A stretch of DNA of 64,000 nucleotides from Shimia sp049116215 (GTDB lineage: Bacteria; Pseudomonadota; Alphaproteobacteria; Rhodobacterales; Rhodobacteraceae): assembly GCF_049116215.1 (NCBI RefSeq), contig NZ_JAGDZB010000001.1, positions 930,001-994,000 on the forward strand, in the 5' to 3' direction. A program made the translations under genes and the position numbers. Positions 1 through 8,856 of this stretch are shown one piece after another; within the stretch, counting starts at the first letter, position 1, and each line of letters starts with the position of its first letter. The notes beneath the pieces are model-generated. The model saw only the letters and a program-made list of their open reading frames with translations. It did not search any database and was not told where the DNA came from.

Positions 1-1244
1 ATCAGGTCGGAACCATCAAAGCGGAAGGTGGTCGCGTTCACCAGAATGTCCGCCTGACCACGCAGGGCGTCGTTCAGGTAGGTCTCTGGGTTCACGCCTT
101 TGTGCGGTGTGAGGAAGCCGGATTGTGCGGCGAAGACTTCGTGTGCCACTGGCAGCTGGAAGAACTCCATCAGCGCGGAGGTGGCATCAGAGGGATCGGT
201 GATCGCCATCAGGGTGCCGCCACCCAGAACCGGGTTGCCGAGGTCTTTGCTGTCGTAAGACGGGAAGTAGAAGAAATCGACGTCTTCACCAAACTCAATA
301 CCTTCTGGGAAGAAGGCTGGCACAAACGACGCCTGACGGTGCATGTAGCAGTCCAGAGGCGAGTTAAACATGCCTTTGGGGCTGTCGCGGAAGTCAGTGG
401 TGGCCACGGCACCGGCGCCGCCGGAGACTTTGGCATCGTCACCCACAAACCAGCCAAACTCTTCGATCGCGGCTACTACGCGCTCGTCGTTGAAGGCGAT
501 TTTGTTGGTGGTCCAATCGTCATAAACCTCTGCTGGCTGAGTGCGCAACATGATGTCTTCAACCCAGTCGGTGGCTGGCCAACCCGTTGCCGCCCCGGAC
601 CCCAGACCAACACACCATGGGGTTTCACCGTCTGCCACGATCTGCTCGGTCAGGGCGCGCAGGTCTTCCATGGACTCAGGCACTTCGTAGCCCGCGTCTT
701 CGAAGTTTTCCGGCACGTACCAGACGAGAGACTTCACGTTGACGTTGTAGAAGAAGCCGTAGTGCTGATCTGCGCCAGCTTTGTCAGCATAGGTGCCCAG
801 ATCAACCCAGCTTTGGCCGGCGCCGTAGTTGTCCACGGTCCAGGCGTTCATCGAAGCTGGCAGCGGGTGAAGCAGGCCACGTGCCGCCAAATCCGAGGCA
901 AGGCCCGGCTGTGGGAATACAGCGATGTTGGGGGCGGCGCCTGCTTCGGCGTCGATCACAATTTGCTGCTCGAAGCTGTCGGAGCCGGTGTAGATCGCCT
1001 CAGCACCTGTGGCGTGGGTGAAATACGCCAGAACAGAGCGGAAGACGTCATCTTCTGGCTGCAGCCAAGGGCCGGCCACGGTCACGGTTTGGCCGGACAG
1101 GTCCGGCGCGTTTTCGGCCCATGCTTTGTAGCTGTCCCAGCTGAAGGCGCCTTCGCCGGGTGCAAATTTCAGATGGCCATCCGCCATCGCAGCGCTGGCG
1201 GTCAGCGCCAGAACGGCCACGCCTGCGTAAAGAGTCGGTTTCAT
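1..1244 (-). CDS. aglE: Alpha-glucoside ABC transporter substrate-binding protein (partial)
   Basis: Periplasmic sugar-binding component of an ABC importer; the AglE group is known to bind alpha-glucosides such as trehalose, maltose and sucrose. The frame opens with ATG at 1244 behind GGGAGGAA, shows a signal peptide of about 21 residues ending AAMA before DGHLKF, and stays open to position 1, so about 414 residues are visible and the C-terminus lies outside. Motifs typical of the group include AGPW after residue 55 and YTGSDSFEQQ. It is divergent from a LacI-type regulator with operator palindromes between them. The rest of the importer (aglF, aglG, aglK) would be expected to the left. Family assignment is from remembered motifs; the exact sugar is inferred. 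Confidence 0.85.
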   Translation of the reverse strand, partial: MKPTLYAGVAVLALTASAAMADGHLKFAPGEGAFSWDSYKAWAENAPDLSGQTVTVAGPWLQPEDDVFRSVLAYFTHATGAEAIYTGSDSFEQQIVIDAEAGAAPNIAVFPQPGLASDLAARGLLHPLPASMNAWTVDNYGAGQSWVDLGTYADKAGADQHYGFFYNVNVKSLVWYVPENFEDAGYEVPESMEDLRALTEQIVADGETPWCVGLGSGAATGWPATDWVEDIMLRTQPAEVYDDWTTNKIAFNDERVVAAIEEFGWFVGDDAKVSGGAGAVATTDFRDSPKGMFNSPLDCYMHRQASFVPAFFPEGIEFGEDVDFFYFPSYDSKDLGNPVLGGGTLMAITDPSDATSALMEFFQLPVAHEVFAAQSGFLTPHKGVNPETYLNDALRGQADILVNATTFRFDGSDL

Positions 1245-1284
1245 GAGAGTTCCTCCCAGTTTCATGAACTGGAAACCAATTTAC

Positions 1285-1296
1285 CAAAGCGCTTTG
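1285..1296. promoter_or_regulatory. LacI-type operator upstream of aglE
   Basis: Perfect 12-bp palindrome CAAAGCGCTTTG, 41 bp upstream of the aglE start codon. The CG-centred AAAGCGCTTT core is the usual shape of LacI-family operators. It repeats the core of the second palindrome at 1416-1431, so both are probably bound by the regulator encoded between 1434 and 2501. Confidence 0.8.
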
Positions 1297-1415
1297 AAAA
1301 AAGCAATGGGCAAGAAATTGGGCCGCTTGCCACTATGATCCATATGATTTATTAGGGAAAACGGGAGGAGTGCTGCGTGGCGCGTGCAAAAACAACAAAG
1401 ATGCACGACTCATAA

Positions 1416-1431
1416 ATCAAAGCGCTTTGAT
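1416..1431. promoter_or_regulatory. LacI-type operator at the regulator's own start
   Basis: Perfect 16-bp palindrome ATCAAAGCGCTTTGAT. Its last base lies 2 bp before the first possible ATG (1434) of the LacI-family gene, where a ribosome-binding site would normally sit. Bound repressor would block its own transcription (autoregulation), and, with the site at 1285, a loop across the divergent promoters is possible. Confidence 0.8.
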
Positions 1432-1433
1432 AA

Positions 1434-2501
1434 ATGAAAACGAAGTCAATGAACCTAAAAGAGCTTTCGGATTTGCTGGGATTGTCTCAGACAACGGTGA
1501 GTCGTGCGCTCAACGGTTATCCGGAAGTGCGCGAATCAACGCGGCAAAAAGTGATGGAAGCGGCGCGGGCGCATAACTACGCACCGAACACGCGGGCCAA
1601 AACGCTGGCGACGGGAAAGGCGATGACCATCGGTCATGTTTTGCCGGTGTCCAAGAAGCACGAGATGGTGAACCCGATTTTTGCGGATTTTATCGCCGGT
1701 GCGGGAGAGATCTATTCCGACAATGGTTTTGACCTGTTGTTGTCGGTGGTGGACGACGACTCCGAGGAGGCGAGCTATCGCAAGCTGGTGTCGCGTGGCG
1801 CGGTGGATGGGATCATCGTGCACGGTCCCAAAGTGAACGACAGTCGGATTGCCCTGTTGCGAGAGCTGGGTGTGCCGTTTGTTGTGCACGGCCGCTCCAC
1901 AGAGATTGAGGCGGACTATAGCTGGGTAGATGTGAACAACACCCGGGCGTTTCAGCGGGTCACAGAGTTTTTGCTGGACCTTGGGCACCGGCGTATCGCG
2001 CTGTTGAATGGTCTGGCGGACATGGATTTTGCCACCCGCCGTGGCGCGGGCTACCTCGCGGCGCTTGAGGCACGTGGCGTCGACGTAGACCCGGCGTTGA
2101 TGTTCCATGAGGAAATGACCGAGAACTTCGGGTTTGAAACCGCGCGTCAGTTGTTGGCGCAAGCGGATGCGCCCACAGCCTTTGTTGCTTCCTCTATTAT
2201 TCCAGCCATTGGGGTACGCCGTGCGATTTCTGACGCCGGGCTGGAGATGGGCAAAGATGTTTCAGTGGTGATCCACGATGACGCGCTCAGCTACTTCAGC
2301 AACGATGGGGATGAACCGGCGTTTACCGCAGTGCGGTCTTCTGTTCGACAAGCGGGGCGCCATGTGGCGCAAGCCTTGATCAACAAGATCGTAACGCCTG
2401 GCGCGCCGGTGCATCAGGAAATGTTGGAAGCGGTTCTGGCAGTTGGGCGGTCCACTGGGCAGGCGCCAGCTTTGCGGCAGGCCTTAGAGCAGAAAAAGTA
2501 G
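1434..2501 (+). CDS. aglR: LacI-family transcriptional regulator (AglR-like)
   Basis: Sugar-responsive repressor. The N-terminus has the LacI helix-turn-helix (LKELSDLLGLSQTTVSRALN, residues about 8-27), followed by a periplasmic-binding-protein-like effector domain to residue 355, the normal family length. Two starts are possible: ATG at 1434, which touches the operator and has no Shine-Dalgarno, and ATG at 1449 (MNLKEL), the usual LacI opening. Neither has a strong ribosome-binding site. The GH1 gene follows after 6 bp. By context it controls uptake of alpha-glucosides (aglE, divergent) and their hydrolysis; the inducer is inferred. Confidence 0.88.
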   Translation: MKTKSMNLKELSDLLGLSQTTVSRALNGYPEVRESTRQKVMEAARAHNYAPNTRAKTLATGKAMTIGHVLPVSKKHEMVNPIFADFIAGAGEIYSDNGFDLLLSVVDDDSEEASYRKLVSRGAVDGIIVHGPKVNDSRIALLRELGVPFVVHGRSTEIEADYSWVDVNNTRAFQRVTEFLLDLGHRRIALLNGLADMDFATRRGAGYLAALEARGVDVDPALMFHEEMTENFGFETARQLLAQADAPTAFVASSIIPAIGVRRAISDAGLEMGKDVSVVIHDDALSYFSNDGDEPAFTAVRSSVRQAGRHVAQALINKIVTPGAPVHQEMLEAVLAVGRSTGQAPALRQALEQKK

Positions 2502-2507
2502 AGACTA

Positions 2508-3833
2508 ATGCAGCACAAACGGTCCGAATTCCCGAAAGGGTTCCAATTTGGCGTGGCCACGTCGAGTTACCAGATTGAAGGCCACCAATTTGGCGGTGCT
2601 GGGCGCACCCATTGGGATGATTTTGCCGCCACGCCGAGCAATGTGGTGCGCGCCGAGAATGGCGCGTTGGGCTGTGATCATTACAACCGGCTTGAGGAAG
2701 ACCTCGATCTGATTGCCGGACTGGGCGTGGATGCCTATCGGTTTTCCACCAGCTGGGCGCGGGTTCTGCCGGAGGGACGCGGTGCGGTCAACGAGGCGGG
2801 CCTCGATTTCTATGACCGGTTGGTGGACGGGCTGTTGGAGCGCGGGATCAAACCGGCGGCGACGCTGTATCATTGGGAGATGCCTTCTGCGCTGGCTGAT
2901 CTGGGAGGTTGGCGCAATCGCGATGTAGCGCAATGGTTTGGCGATTTCACGGAAGTGGTGATGGGGCGAGTTGGCGACCGTGTGTGGTCTGTTGCGCCGA
3001 TCAACGAGCCTTGGTGTGTCGGTTGGCTGAGCCATTTTGTTGGTGCCCATGCGCCGGGTCTGCGGGACATTCGCGCCACGGCGCGGGCGATGCACCACAT
3101 CATGTTGGCGCATGGCACCGCGATTCAACGCATGCGCGGACTGGGTATGAACAACCTCGGCGCAGTCTGTAATTTTGAGTGGACCACACCGGCCAGTGAT
3201 GCGCCCGAAGATATCGCCGCCGCCGCGCGCTATGACGCGATTTACAATCGGTTTTTCCTCGGTGGGATTTTCAAAGGGGAGTACCCCGAACTGGCCCTTG
3301 AGGGGCTGGAGCCGCATTTGCCTGCTGGCTGGCAAGACGATTTCCCTGTGATCAGCACGCCGGTGGATTGGAGCGGTCTCAACTACTACACACGTACGCT
3401 TGTCCATGATGATGCAGATGCACCTTGGCCGCGGTATCAGCAGAGCGTGGGTGACTTGCCAAAAACCTCGATGGGGTGGGAGATTTACCCCGATGCGTTG
3501 CGTGAGTTCCTTGTGCGGATGGCCAAGGAATATACAGGCGACCTGCCAATCTATGTGACCGAAAATGGCATGTCGGCGCCAGATGAGATTGCGGGTGGCG
3601 TGGTCGCAGACCCGCATCGGGTATCCTACCTCAACAGCCACTTGTCTGCGGCCAAAGAGGCGATTGAGGCTGGTGTGCCTTTGGCGGGCTATTACGTGTG
3701 GTCCTTAATGGACAACTACGAATGGGCGTTGGGTTATGAAAAGCGCTTTGGCTTGATCCACGTGGATTTTGACATGTTCGCGCGCACACCAAAGCAATCG
3801 TATCACGCGTTGGCAGAGGCGCTGCGCAGCTGA
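2508..3833 (+). CDS. Family 1 glycoside hydrolase (beta-glucosidase type)
   Basis: Retaining glycosidase of GH1, 441 residues, the usual length for a single TIM-barrel enzyme. The opening KGFQFGVATSSYQIEG is the GH1 N-terminal signature; the acid/base glutamate is E167 in PINEPW and the nucleophile E352 in YVTENGMS. There is no signal peptide, so it acts in the cytoplasm on imported sugar. It is probably co-transcribed with the LacI-family gene 6 bp upstream. GH1 enzymes mostly cut beta-glucosides, whereas the neighbouring importer is of alpha-glucoside type, so the substrate set of the locus may be broader than either name suggests. Its stop is immediately followed by the stop of the convergent cutC, with no room for a terminator. 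Confidence 0.93.
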   Translation: MQHKRSEFPKGFQFGVATSSYQIEGHQFGGAGRTHWDDFAATPSNVVRAENGALGCDHYNRLEEDLDLIAGLGVDAYRFSTSWARVLPEGRGAVNEAGLDFYDRLVDGLLERGIKPAATLYHWEMPSALADLGGWRNRDVAQWFGDFTEVVMGRVGDRVWSVAPINEPWCVGWLSHFVGAHAPGLRDIRATARAMHHIMLAHGTAIQRMRGLGMNNLGAVCNFEWTTPASDAPEDIAAAARYDAIYNRFFLGGIFKGEYPELALEGLEPHLPAGWQDDFPVISTPVDWSGLNYYTRTLVHDDADAPWPRYQQSVGDLPKTSMGWEIYPDALREFLVRMAKEYTGDLPIYVTENGMSAPDEIAGGVVADPHRVSYLNSHLSAAKEAIEAGVPLAGYYVWSLMDNYEWALGYEKRFGLIHVDFDMFARTPKQSYHALAEALRS

Positions 3834-4559
3834 TCAGGCGGCGAGGCTGTCCAGGGTTTTACGGAAATTCAAAACCGTGTCGCGGTCGGTGACTTTTTGC
3901 GTTTTGGCAAAGCCGAAATGATGCAGATGCTCTGCCACGGGAATGGCAGTGCTGCAGGAGGCGTGGAACGATGTGATGCCGGTATTCTGCGCGAGTTCTG
4001 CCAGATTAGAGACAGATACGCCGCTGCCCACCATGATCTCGATCCGCCCTTTTGCGGCCGTTTGCATGGCGGCCAAAGTGGCCTGACCATCTACGGCGCG
4101 GGGCGCGCCACCGGACGTCAGAATACGGTGAATCCCAAGATCAATCGCCTGCTCCATGGCCGCAAGAGGGTCAGCTACAAGGTCAATCACGCGGTGCAAA
4201 GTGACCTCAAGCCCTTCAGCCGCAGCGACAAGGTCGCGTAGGGCAGCAAGGTCAAGTTGATCGCCTTTGGAAGCGCCAATCACCACACCTGCCAGACCTG
4301 CTTTCTTCACCGCTTCGATAGAGGCGCGCATGGCTTTTTGGTCGGCCACGTCATAGAAAAAATCCCCGGCGCGTGGCCGGATCATGACATGTGAGGGAAT
4401 GGCGATGTCCTGTGCGGCAGCGATCAGACCAGGGCACGGAGTCAAGCCGCCCACATCCAGAGCGCTGCACAGTTCGATACGATCCACCACACCGTCGCAG
4501 GCGGTAAAGCCGGCGGTGGTGTCGATACAGACCTCAAAAGTGAGACTATTCCGCGGCAT
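3834..4559 (-). CDS. cutC: CutC-family protein
   Basis: TIM-barrel protein of the CutC family, 241 residues (family about 240-250). Family motifs include FEVCIDT near the start, DRIELCSALDVGGLTPC, MIRPRAGDF, LHRVID, RILTSGG and MVGSGV. CutC was first linked to copper tolerance, but that role is disputed. Here it is the last gene of an amino-sugar operon and its start overlaps the nagA end by 14 bp, so translation is probably coupled. That context suggests a role in sugar metabolism rather than copper; this is inference. Confidence 0.88.
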   Translation of the reverse strand: MPRNSLTFEVCIDTTAGFTACDGVVDRIELCSALDVGGLTPCPGLIAAAQDIAIPSHVMIRPRAGDFFYDVADQKAMRASIEAVKKAGLAGVVIGASKGDQLDLAALRDLVAAAEGLEVTLHRVIDLVADPLAAMEQAIDLGIHRILTSGGAPRAVDGQATLAAMQTAAKGRIEIMVGSGVSVSNLAELAQNTGITSFHASCSTAIPVAEHLHHFGFAKTQKVTDRDTVLNFRKTLDSLAA

Positions 4560-5685
4560 TTGTCGCTTTTTGGGCGTCGAGTGCTTCGGTCAACGTGGCG
4601 GTCACCGCATGATCGTCACCGAGCAACAGCACGTCGTCAGTGCGGCGATTTTCCAACTGTCCAACTTCCGGCAAGCCGATGCAGGCAGCAGGGGTGGAGA
4701 TGGCCATACGCAGGGCGGTTTCCTCGGAAAGGCCTACCTTGTGGATCAAACGCTGCACGCCTTCGGCTTGCGTCACATGCGCCCCGGCAAGGCTGCCTTC
4801 TTTGTTGATCAGACGGCCGTTATTCAGCATCACGCGGTGGCCATAGAGGTCAAAGTGATCTGGTCCGCCCACGGTCGCCATGGAATCTGACACGAGGATC
4901 ATGCGGTCGGGCTGGGGGCGGGCGCGCACGGCCAGGCCAACCATGCTGTCAGCCACGTGATGGCCGTCACAGATGATGCCGGAAAAGACATGGGAGTTGA
5001 TCACGGCACCAACTGCACCCGGCTCGCGGCTGGTCATAGGTGACATGGCGTTGAACAGATGGGTGGCGCAGGTGGCGCCGGCCTCGATGGCTTCGTTGAT
5101 CTGTTCTGCGGTGCCATTGGTGTGGCCAATCGAGACAACCGCACCGGTTTCCGCCAGCTTGGCGATGGTATTCAGAGGCGTGACTTCGGGTGCCAGCGTG
5201 ATCAGCACGGGAACATTGATGTCGCGCAGATGGGTCACCACGGCCATGGTGCGATCATCAAAGGGACGTACAAAGCCCGCGTCGTGTGTGCCGCGCCGCT
5301 CTTTGGAGATATGCGGGCCTTCGATGTGCAGACCCATCACGCCGGGGAGGCCTTGAGCGGCGATGGCGGCATTGGCGACGTTGTCCAACACGTCGGCGCT
5401 GTCGGTGATCACGGTGGGTAGAAGCGCCACCGTGCCAAACCGCCTATGCGCCTCCGCGATGGTGGCAATGCCGTCTCGTGTTGGCGTCTCGTTCAGGAAC
5501 ACGCCACCGCCGCCGTTGACCTGAAGATCCACATAGCCAGGCGTCAACAGGCCGGAGATTTTGATGGCGTCAGCCGGGGCCGGGCCGATTTCCGCAACCT
5601 GACCGTCTTTGACGCGTACGGCGGCGCCAGATTGAATGCTGTGACCGTCAAACAGACGGTCCGGGGCGATCCAACGATCGGTCAT
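4546..5685 (-). CDS. nagA: N-acetylglucosamine-6-phosphate deacetylase
   Basis: Removes acetate from N-acetylglucosamine 6-phosphate to give glucosamine 6-phosphate, in the cytoplasm. 379 residues, full length for an amidohydrolase of this group. Visible metal and catalytic residues are E122 (HIEGPHI), H188 (SIGHTN), H209 (CATHLFNAM), H242 (DGHHV) and D267 (LVSDSMA). ATG at 5685 overlaps the upstream gene end by 4 bp (ATGA) and the 3' end overlaps cutC by 14 bp, so it sits inside a tightly coupled operon. It could also act on GalNAc 6-phosphate (AgaA role), given the AgaZ- and AgaS-like neighbours. Confidence 0.93.
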   Translation of the reverse strand: MTDRWIAPDRLFDGHSIQSGAAVRVKDGQVAEIGPAPADAIKISGLLTPGYVDLQVNGGGGVFLNETPTRDGIATIAEAHRRFGTVALLPTVITDSADVLDNVANAAIAAQGLPGVMGLHIEGPHISKERRGTHDAGFVRPFDDRTMAVVTHLRDINVPVLITLAPEVTPLNTIAKLAETGAVVSIGHTNGTAEQINEAIEAGATCATHLFNAMSPMTSREPGAVGAVINSHVFSGIICDGHHVADSMVGLAVRARPQPDRMILVSDSMATVGGPDHFDLYGHRVMLNNGRLINKEGSLAGAHVTQAEGVQRLIHKVGLSEETALRMAISTPAACIGLPEVGQLENRRTDDVLLLGDDHAVTATLTEALDAQKATNAAE

Positions 5686-6911
5686 GGGGCCACCTCAAAC
5701 AAATAGGGTTCCAAAGCCAGCTCGATTTGCGCATCAATCAGACGTTGGGCGTGGGAGCCGGAGAGCTGTTCAGCGCGTTCCAGCGTGGTTGTGCCAAACG
5801 CGGCGCGTACGGCCGCTTCGCTGATGGTGTCCGGCGTATCGGACAGGAGCTGTTGCACTGCGGACTGCGCCTTGGGTTGCGGCCAGTAATAGCGGATGCG
5901 ATCTGCGAGACCAAAATGCCGCTGACGACGCAGGCTCTCGGTGTCGCCGTGGTAGTGCCCTTGCCAGTACTTTGGATCACTCAACATCAACTCTTCCATC
6001 GTGACGCGTAGCACGCCTGACGGTTGGCGCAGCGCGTCCAGCGCATAGACCGCTTGCCGATAAGCAAAGGTCAGCGCTGGGCCCACCTTTTGGAAGGCAA
6101 AGCCAAGTTCTGCAAGGCGCACAAAAGTGTAGGGGCGCTGATAGTCGGTGGAGTGTGCTTCCAGGCATACAGTTGGGTGGTCTGCGAGTGCGGCCAGGAA
6201 GCCGGGATCTCGGTTGACCGGCAGGTGATGTACGTCTGTGGGGCCAAATTCGACGCCAGGCTGCACCACAAGACCGCCAATGGACGAAGCCAGGTCGCCA
6301 AAGGTGTCTATGTGGGCTTTGAGCGTGGCGGCGGCGTCTTGCGCGTTGGTTGGTGGGATGTCCCCATCTTCATCAGCCCGGGCGCCACCGGGGGGCGGCA
6401 CTTCGGTACCCACAACAAACAGTAGATCGTCGCTTTCCTCAGCACAGATGCGGGCGAGATCAGCGGAGCGCTCGGCAGTTTGATCGTCACTCAATTGTGC
6501 AGCTTCACCGGCGCAGCCTTCGGAGCAATCGAGATGAATCTTGCCAAAACCGGCTTTTACGTAGTCACGCACCAGAACGCGGGCCTTTTCCATGGCGGCG
6601 TCTGCGGGCATGGCGCGCCATGCTTGCGGGCCGAGGTGGTCGCCACCAAAAATAATGCGCTCGCGGGCAACATTGGCGCGGTCGGCTATGTCATGGACAA
6701 AACGGATGAAGCCTTCGGGTGTGATACCGGTGTAGCCGCCGTCCTGATTGACCTGATTGGAGGTGGATTCGATCACGATCTGGCGGTCCAGACGTTCGGC
6801 CAACACCAGCGAGGCGCGCAGCACATCGGGATGGGCGGAGCACACGGAAGGAATCGCCACCGGAGTGCCGGCGCGGTTTTTTTGAATGATGGAACGCAGC
6901 GCGTGTGTCAT
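5682..6911 (-). CDS. KbaZ/GatZ/AgaZ-like D-tagatose-bisphosphate aldolase subunit
   Basis: Member of the family of non-catalytic subunits of class II tagatose-1,6-bisphosphate aldolase. Typical stretches are IPSVCSAHPDVL, TSNQVNQDGGYTG and FGGDHLGP. The start at 6911 is chosen because AGGAGG lies 6 bp upstream and its ATGA overlaps the kinase stop; a longer in-frame start at 6929 has no such site. This gives 409 residues. The E. coli proteins stabilise KbaY/GatY; some AgaZ homologues have been proposed to be tagatose-6-phosphate kinases. No KbaY/GatY aldolase is visible in the window, so the role here is open. Confidence 0.85.
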   Translation of the reverse strand: MTHALRSIIQKNRAGTPVAIPSVCSAHPDVLRASLVLAERLDRQIVIESTSNQVNQDGGYTGITPEGFIRFVHDIADRANVARERIIFGGDHLGPQAWRAMPADAAMEKARVLVRDYVKAGFGKIHLDCSEGCAGEAAQLSDDQTAERSADLARICAEESDDLLFVVGTEVPPPGGARADEDGDIPPTNAQDAAATLKAHIDTFGDLASSIGGLVVQPGVEFGPTDVHHLPVNRDPGFLAALADHPTVCLEAHSTDYQRPYTFVRLAELGFAFQKVGPALTFAYRQAVYALDALRQPSGVLRVTMEELMLSDPKYWQGHYHGDTESLRRQRHFGLADRIRYYWPQPKAQSAVQQLLSDTPDTISEAAVRAAFGTTTLERAEQLSGSHAQRLIDAQIELALEPYLFEVAP

Positions 6912-7810
6912 GTGTTGGCCTCCTGCCAAGCGGCATAGGCGGCACCGCGGGCACCGCTGCTGTCACCGCCTTGCGCCAGGGTCAGGCGGGCGGTGGAGAA
7001 ATCCCCGATTTGGGCTTTTTGTGCGGCAACAGAGAGATCCTGGATCACGCCGTCGATCTGGCTCAGACCACCACCCAATACAATCACATCCGGATCGGCG
7101 GTTAGGGTCAGGCTGTGGATCATCTCTGCGGCCAGGGTGCACCACACATCCCAGACCTCCGCCATGTCATCATGGCGCCGGGCAGCGATCTCTGGTGGCG
7201 TGACTTTCTGTCCTGTTAGCGTTTCAGCTAGGGCGGCGAGGCCGGGGCCCGCGACATAGGTCTCGATACAGCCCAAACGGCCACAGCCGCAGCGAAGGAT
7301 TGGTAGGTTGTGACGGGACACAATATGCGCAGGTGCAGAGGTGTGTCCAAACTCACCGCCGGTCAGGGTTGGACCCTGTAACAGAGACTGATTCACCACA
7401 ATACCGCCGCCAATGCCGGTGCCGAGGATCAGGGACATGACGATGTTCTGACCTTTGCCAGCGCCAAAAACCGCTTCGGACAAGGCCAGTGCGCGACAGT
7501 CATTCACGTAGGTGATGTGACGGCCGGCAGCGGCGTTGATGTCTGTTGGCAGTGGTTTGTCCGTGGCAGGCAGATTGGCGGTGAGGGCCAGGCCGGTTTG
7601 CGGATTGACCAGACCAGCAGCGCCAATGCCAACCGGTAGTTTTTCACCGGATTCAGCTTCGGCCCAGGCCACCTGGTTGGCCACGGTTTGCACCAGTCCT
7701 TCATAGGATTTGGGCGTAGGCTCGCGGTGGCGGGCCACCTCGTTCCACTCTGCATCAAACAGGCGGACCTCACATTTGGTGCCGCCAAGATCGATCCCTG
7801 CAACGGTCAT
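6908..7810 (-). CDS. ROK-family amino-sugar kinase (NagK-like)
   Basis: Probable ATP-dependent kinase for N-acetylglucosamine (or N-acetylgalactosamine), making the 6-phosphate used by NagA. 300 residues. The phosphate-binding motif GIDLGGTK is at residues 5-12, and the ROK zinc site CGCGRLGCIE is in the middle. The start at 7810 lies within TGATG shared with the upstream stop; a longer frame to 7909 is an unlikely extension into the upstream gene. No helix-turn-helix precedes the kinase domain, so it is an enzyme and not a ROK repressor. The exact sugar is inferred from the operon. Confidence 0.87.
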   Translation of the reverse strand: MTVAGIDLGGTKCEVRLFDAEWNEVARHREPTPKSYEGLVQTVANQVAWAEAESGEKLPVGIGAAGLVNPQTGLALTANLPATDKPLPTDINAAAGRHITYVNDCRALALSEAVFGAGKGQNIVMSLILGTGIGGGIVVNQSLLQGPTLTGGEFGHTSAPAHIVSRHNLPILRCGCGRLGCIETYVAGPGLAALAETLTGQKVTPPEIAARRHDDMAEVWDVWCTLAAEMIHSLTLTADPDVIVLGGGLSQIDGVIQDLSVAAQKAQIGDFSTARLTLAQGGDSSGARGAAYAAWQEANT

Positions 7811-8856
7811 CAGTCCACTCCGTGCAGTTTCACACCGGACACAACGCGTGACAGCGTGCCTTGACCGGTGAATGGGTTGTCCACGTTCAGATCCAGGTCC
7901 GCTGCCCACTTCACGCCGTCAATTTGCGAGGATGCGATGCACAAGGGGGCGGCCCAAGCGGTGCCAAATGGCATGTCGATGACGATGTCGCCTTTGGGGC
8001 CAATGTTGGTCACGCGAGTGTCCGGAAACTGTGCGCGCAGTTCGGTCACAAGGTCAGTATCATAGGCGTTGGTAGGCGCTTGTGGACTGCTGAACACGGT
8101 GATCGAAGTCATATCACGTACAAAGGATTTGGGACCGTGGCGGAAACCAAGCGAACTGTCCCAGAGCGCAGGGGTCTGACCCGCGGTGAGCTCCATAACC
8201 TTTAGTGCGGCTTCACGTGCGGCAAAGGCCAACGGGCCGGAGCCGACATAGACCGCGCGATCGGGGCGAGGGGTGCCAAACTGTGGCAACAGATCTTCGA
8301 GCTGATCTGCCAGCGCGTTGAAGCGGGTCGGTACGTCACAAGGCTCGTCAAACAGGGCCAAGGCGGTCAGAAGCATCGTAGAGAAGCTGCTGGTCATCGC
8401 AAAACCTGCGTCATGGGTGACTTCGGGCAGGTTGATGACTTTGAGCGGACCAGGCGATGTGCGGGTGGCCAGAGCACCATCCGGATTGCAGGTGATGTGC
8501 AGCCGTGGAGCATCTGGTGCCAGGGCGTCCAGGGCGTCCAGTGTGCCCAGGCTTTCGGTGGAATTTCCGGAGCGGCCAAAGCTGACCACCAAAGGGCGGT
8601 TGCCATTCAGGAAAGCCCGAGGGTTGGCGACCAGATCAGTGGAAGGGACCGAGCGGGTGCCCGGCACAGCTGCGGCGATGATGTCGCCAATATACGCGCT
8701 TGTACCTGCGCCACAGAACCAAACTTCGTCTGCGTTCTGCGCGGCAATCCAACTGCGCAGGCCTGCTACGTCGAGCGCGTCGCCCCAGGCCCGCCAAACG
8801 GCGGGCTGCTGGTGGATTTCGCGCCATGTGGCCCAGGTGTCCAAGGTCGTGCTCAT
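7810..8856 (-). CDS. SIS-domain protein, AgaS-like amino-sugar deaminase/isomerase
   Basis: Two-SIS-domain protein of 348 residues. N-terminal motifs WREIHQQPAVWR, WFCGAGTSAYIGD and VVSFGRSGNSTES match the AgaS group, which converts galactosamine 6-phosphate to tagatose 6-phosphate plus ammonia. It follows NagB-II with a 4-bp overlap and precedes the kinase with a 1-bp overlap. Two different SIS deaminase-type proteins in one operon suggest that two amino sugars, or two epimers, are handled. A glucosamine-specific role cannot be excluded from sequence alone. Confidence 0.8.
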   Translation of the reverse strand: MSTTLDTWATWREIHQQPAVWRAWGDALDVAGLRSWIAAQNADEVWFCGAGTSAYIGDIIAAAVPGTRSVPSTDLVANPRAFLNGNRPLVVSFGRSGNSTESLGTLDALDALAPDAPRLHITCNPDGALATRTSPGPLKVINLPEVTHDAGFAMTSSFSTMLLTALALFDEPCDVPTRFNALADQLEDLLPQFGTPRPDRAVYVGSGPLAFAAREAALKVMELTAGQTPALWDSSLGFRHGPKSFVRDMTSITVFSSPQAPTNAYDTDLVTELRAQFPDTRVTNIGPKGDIVIDMPFGTAWAAPLCIASSQIDGVKWAADLDLNVDNPFTGQGTLSRVVSGVKLHGVD

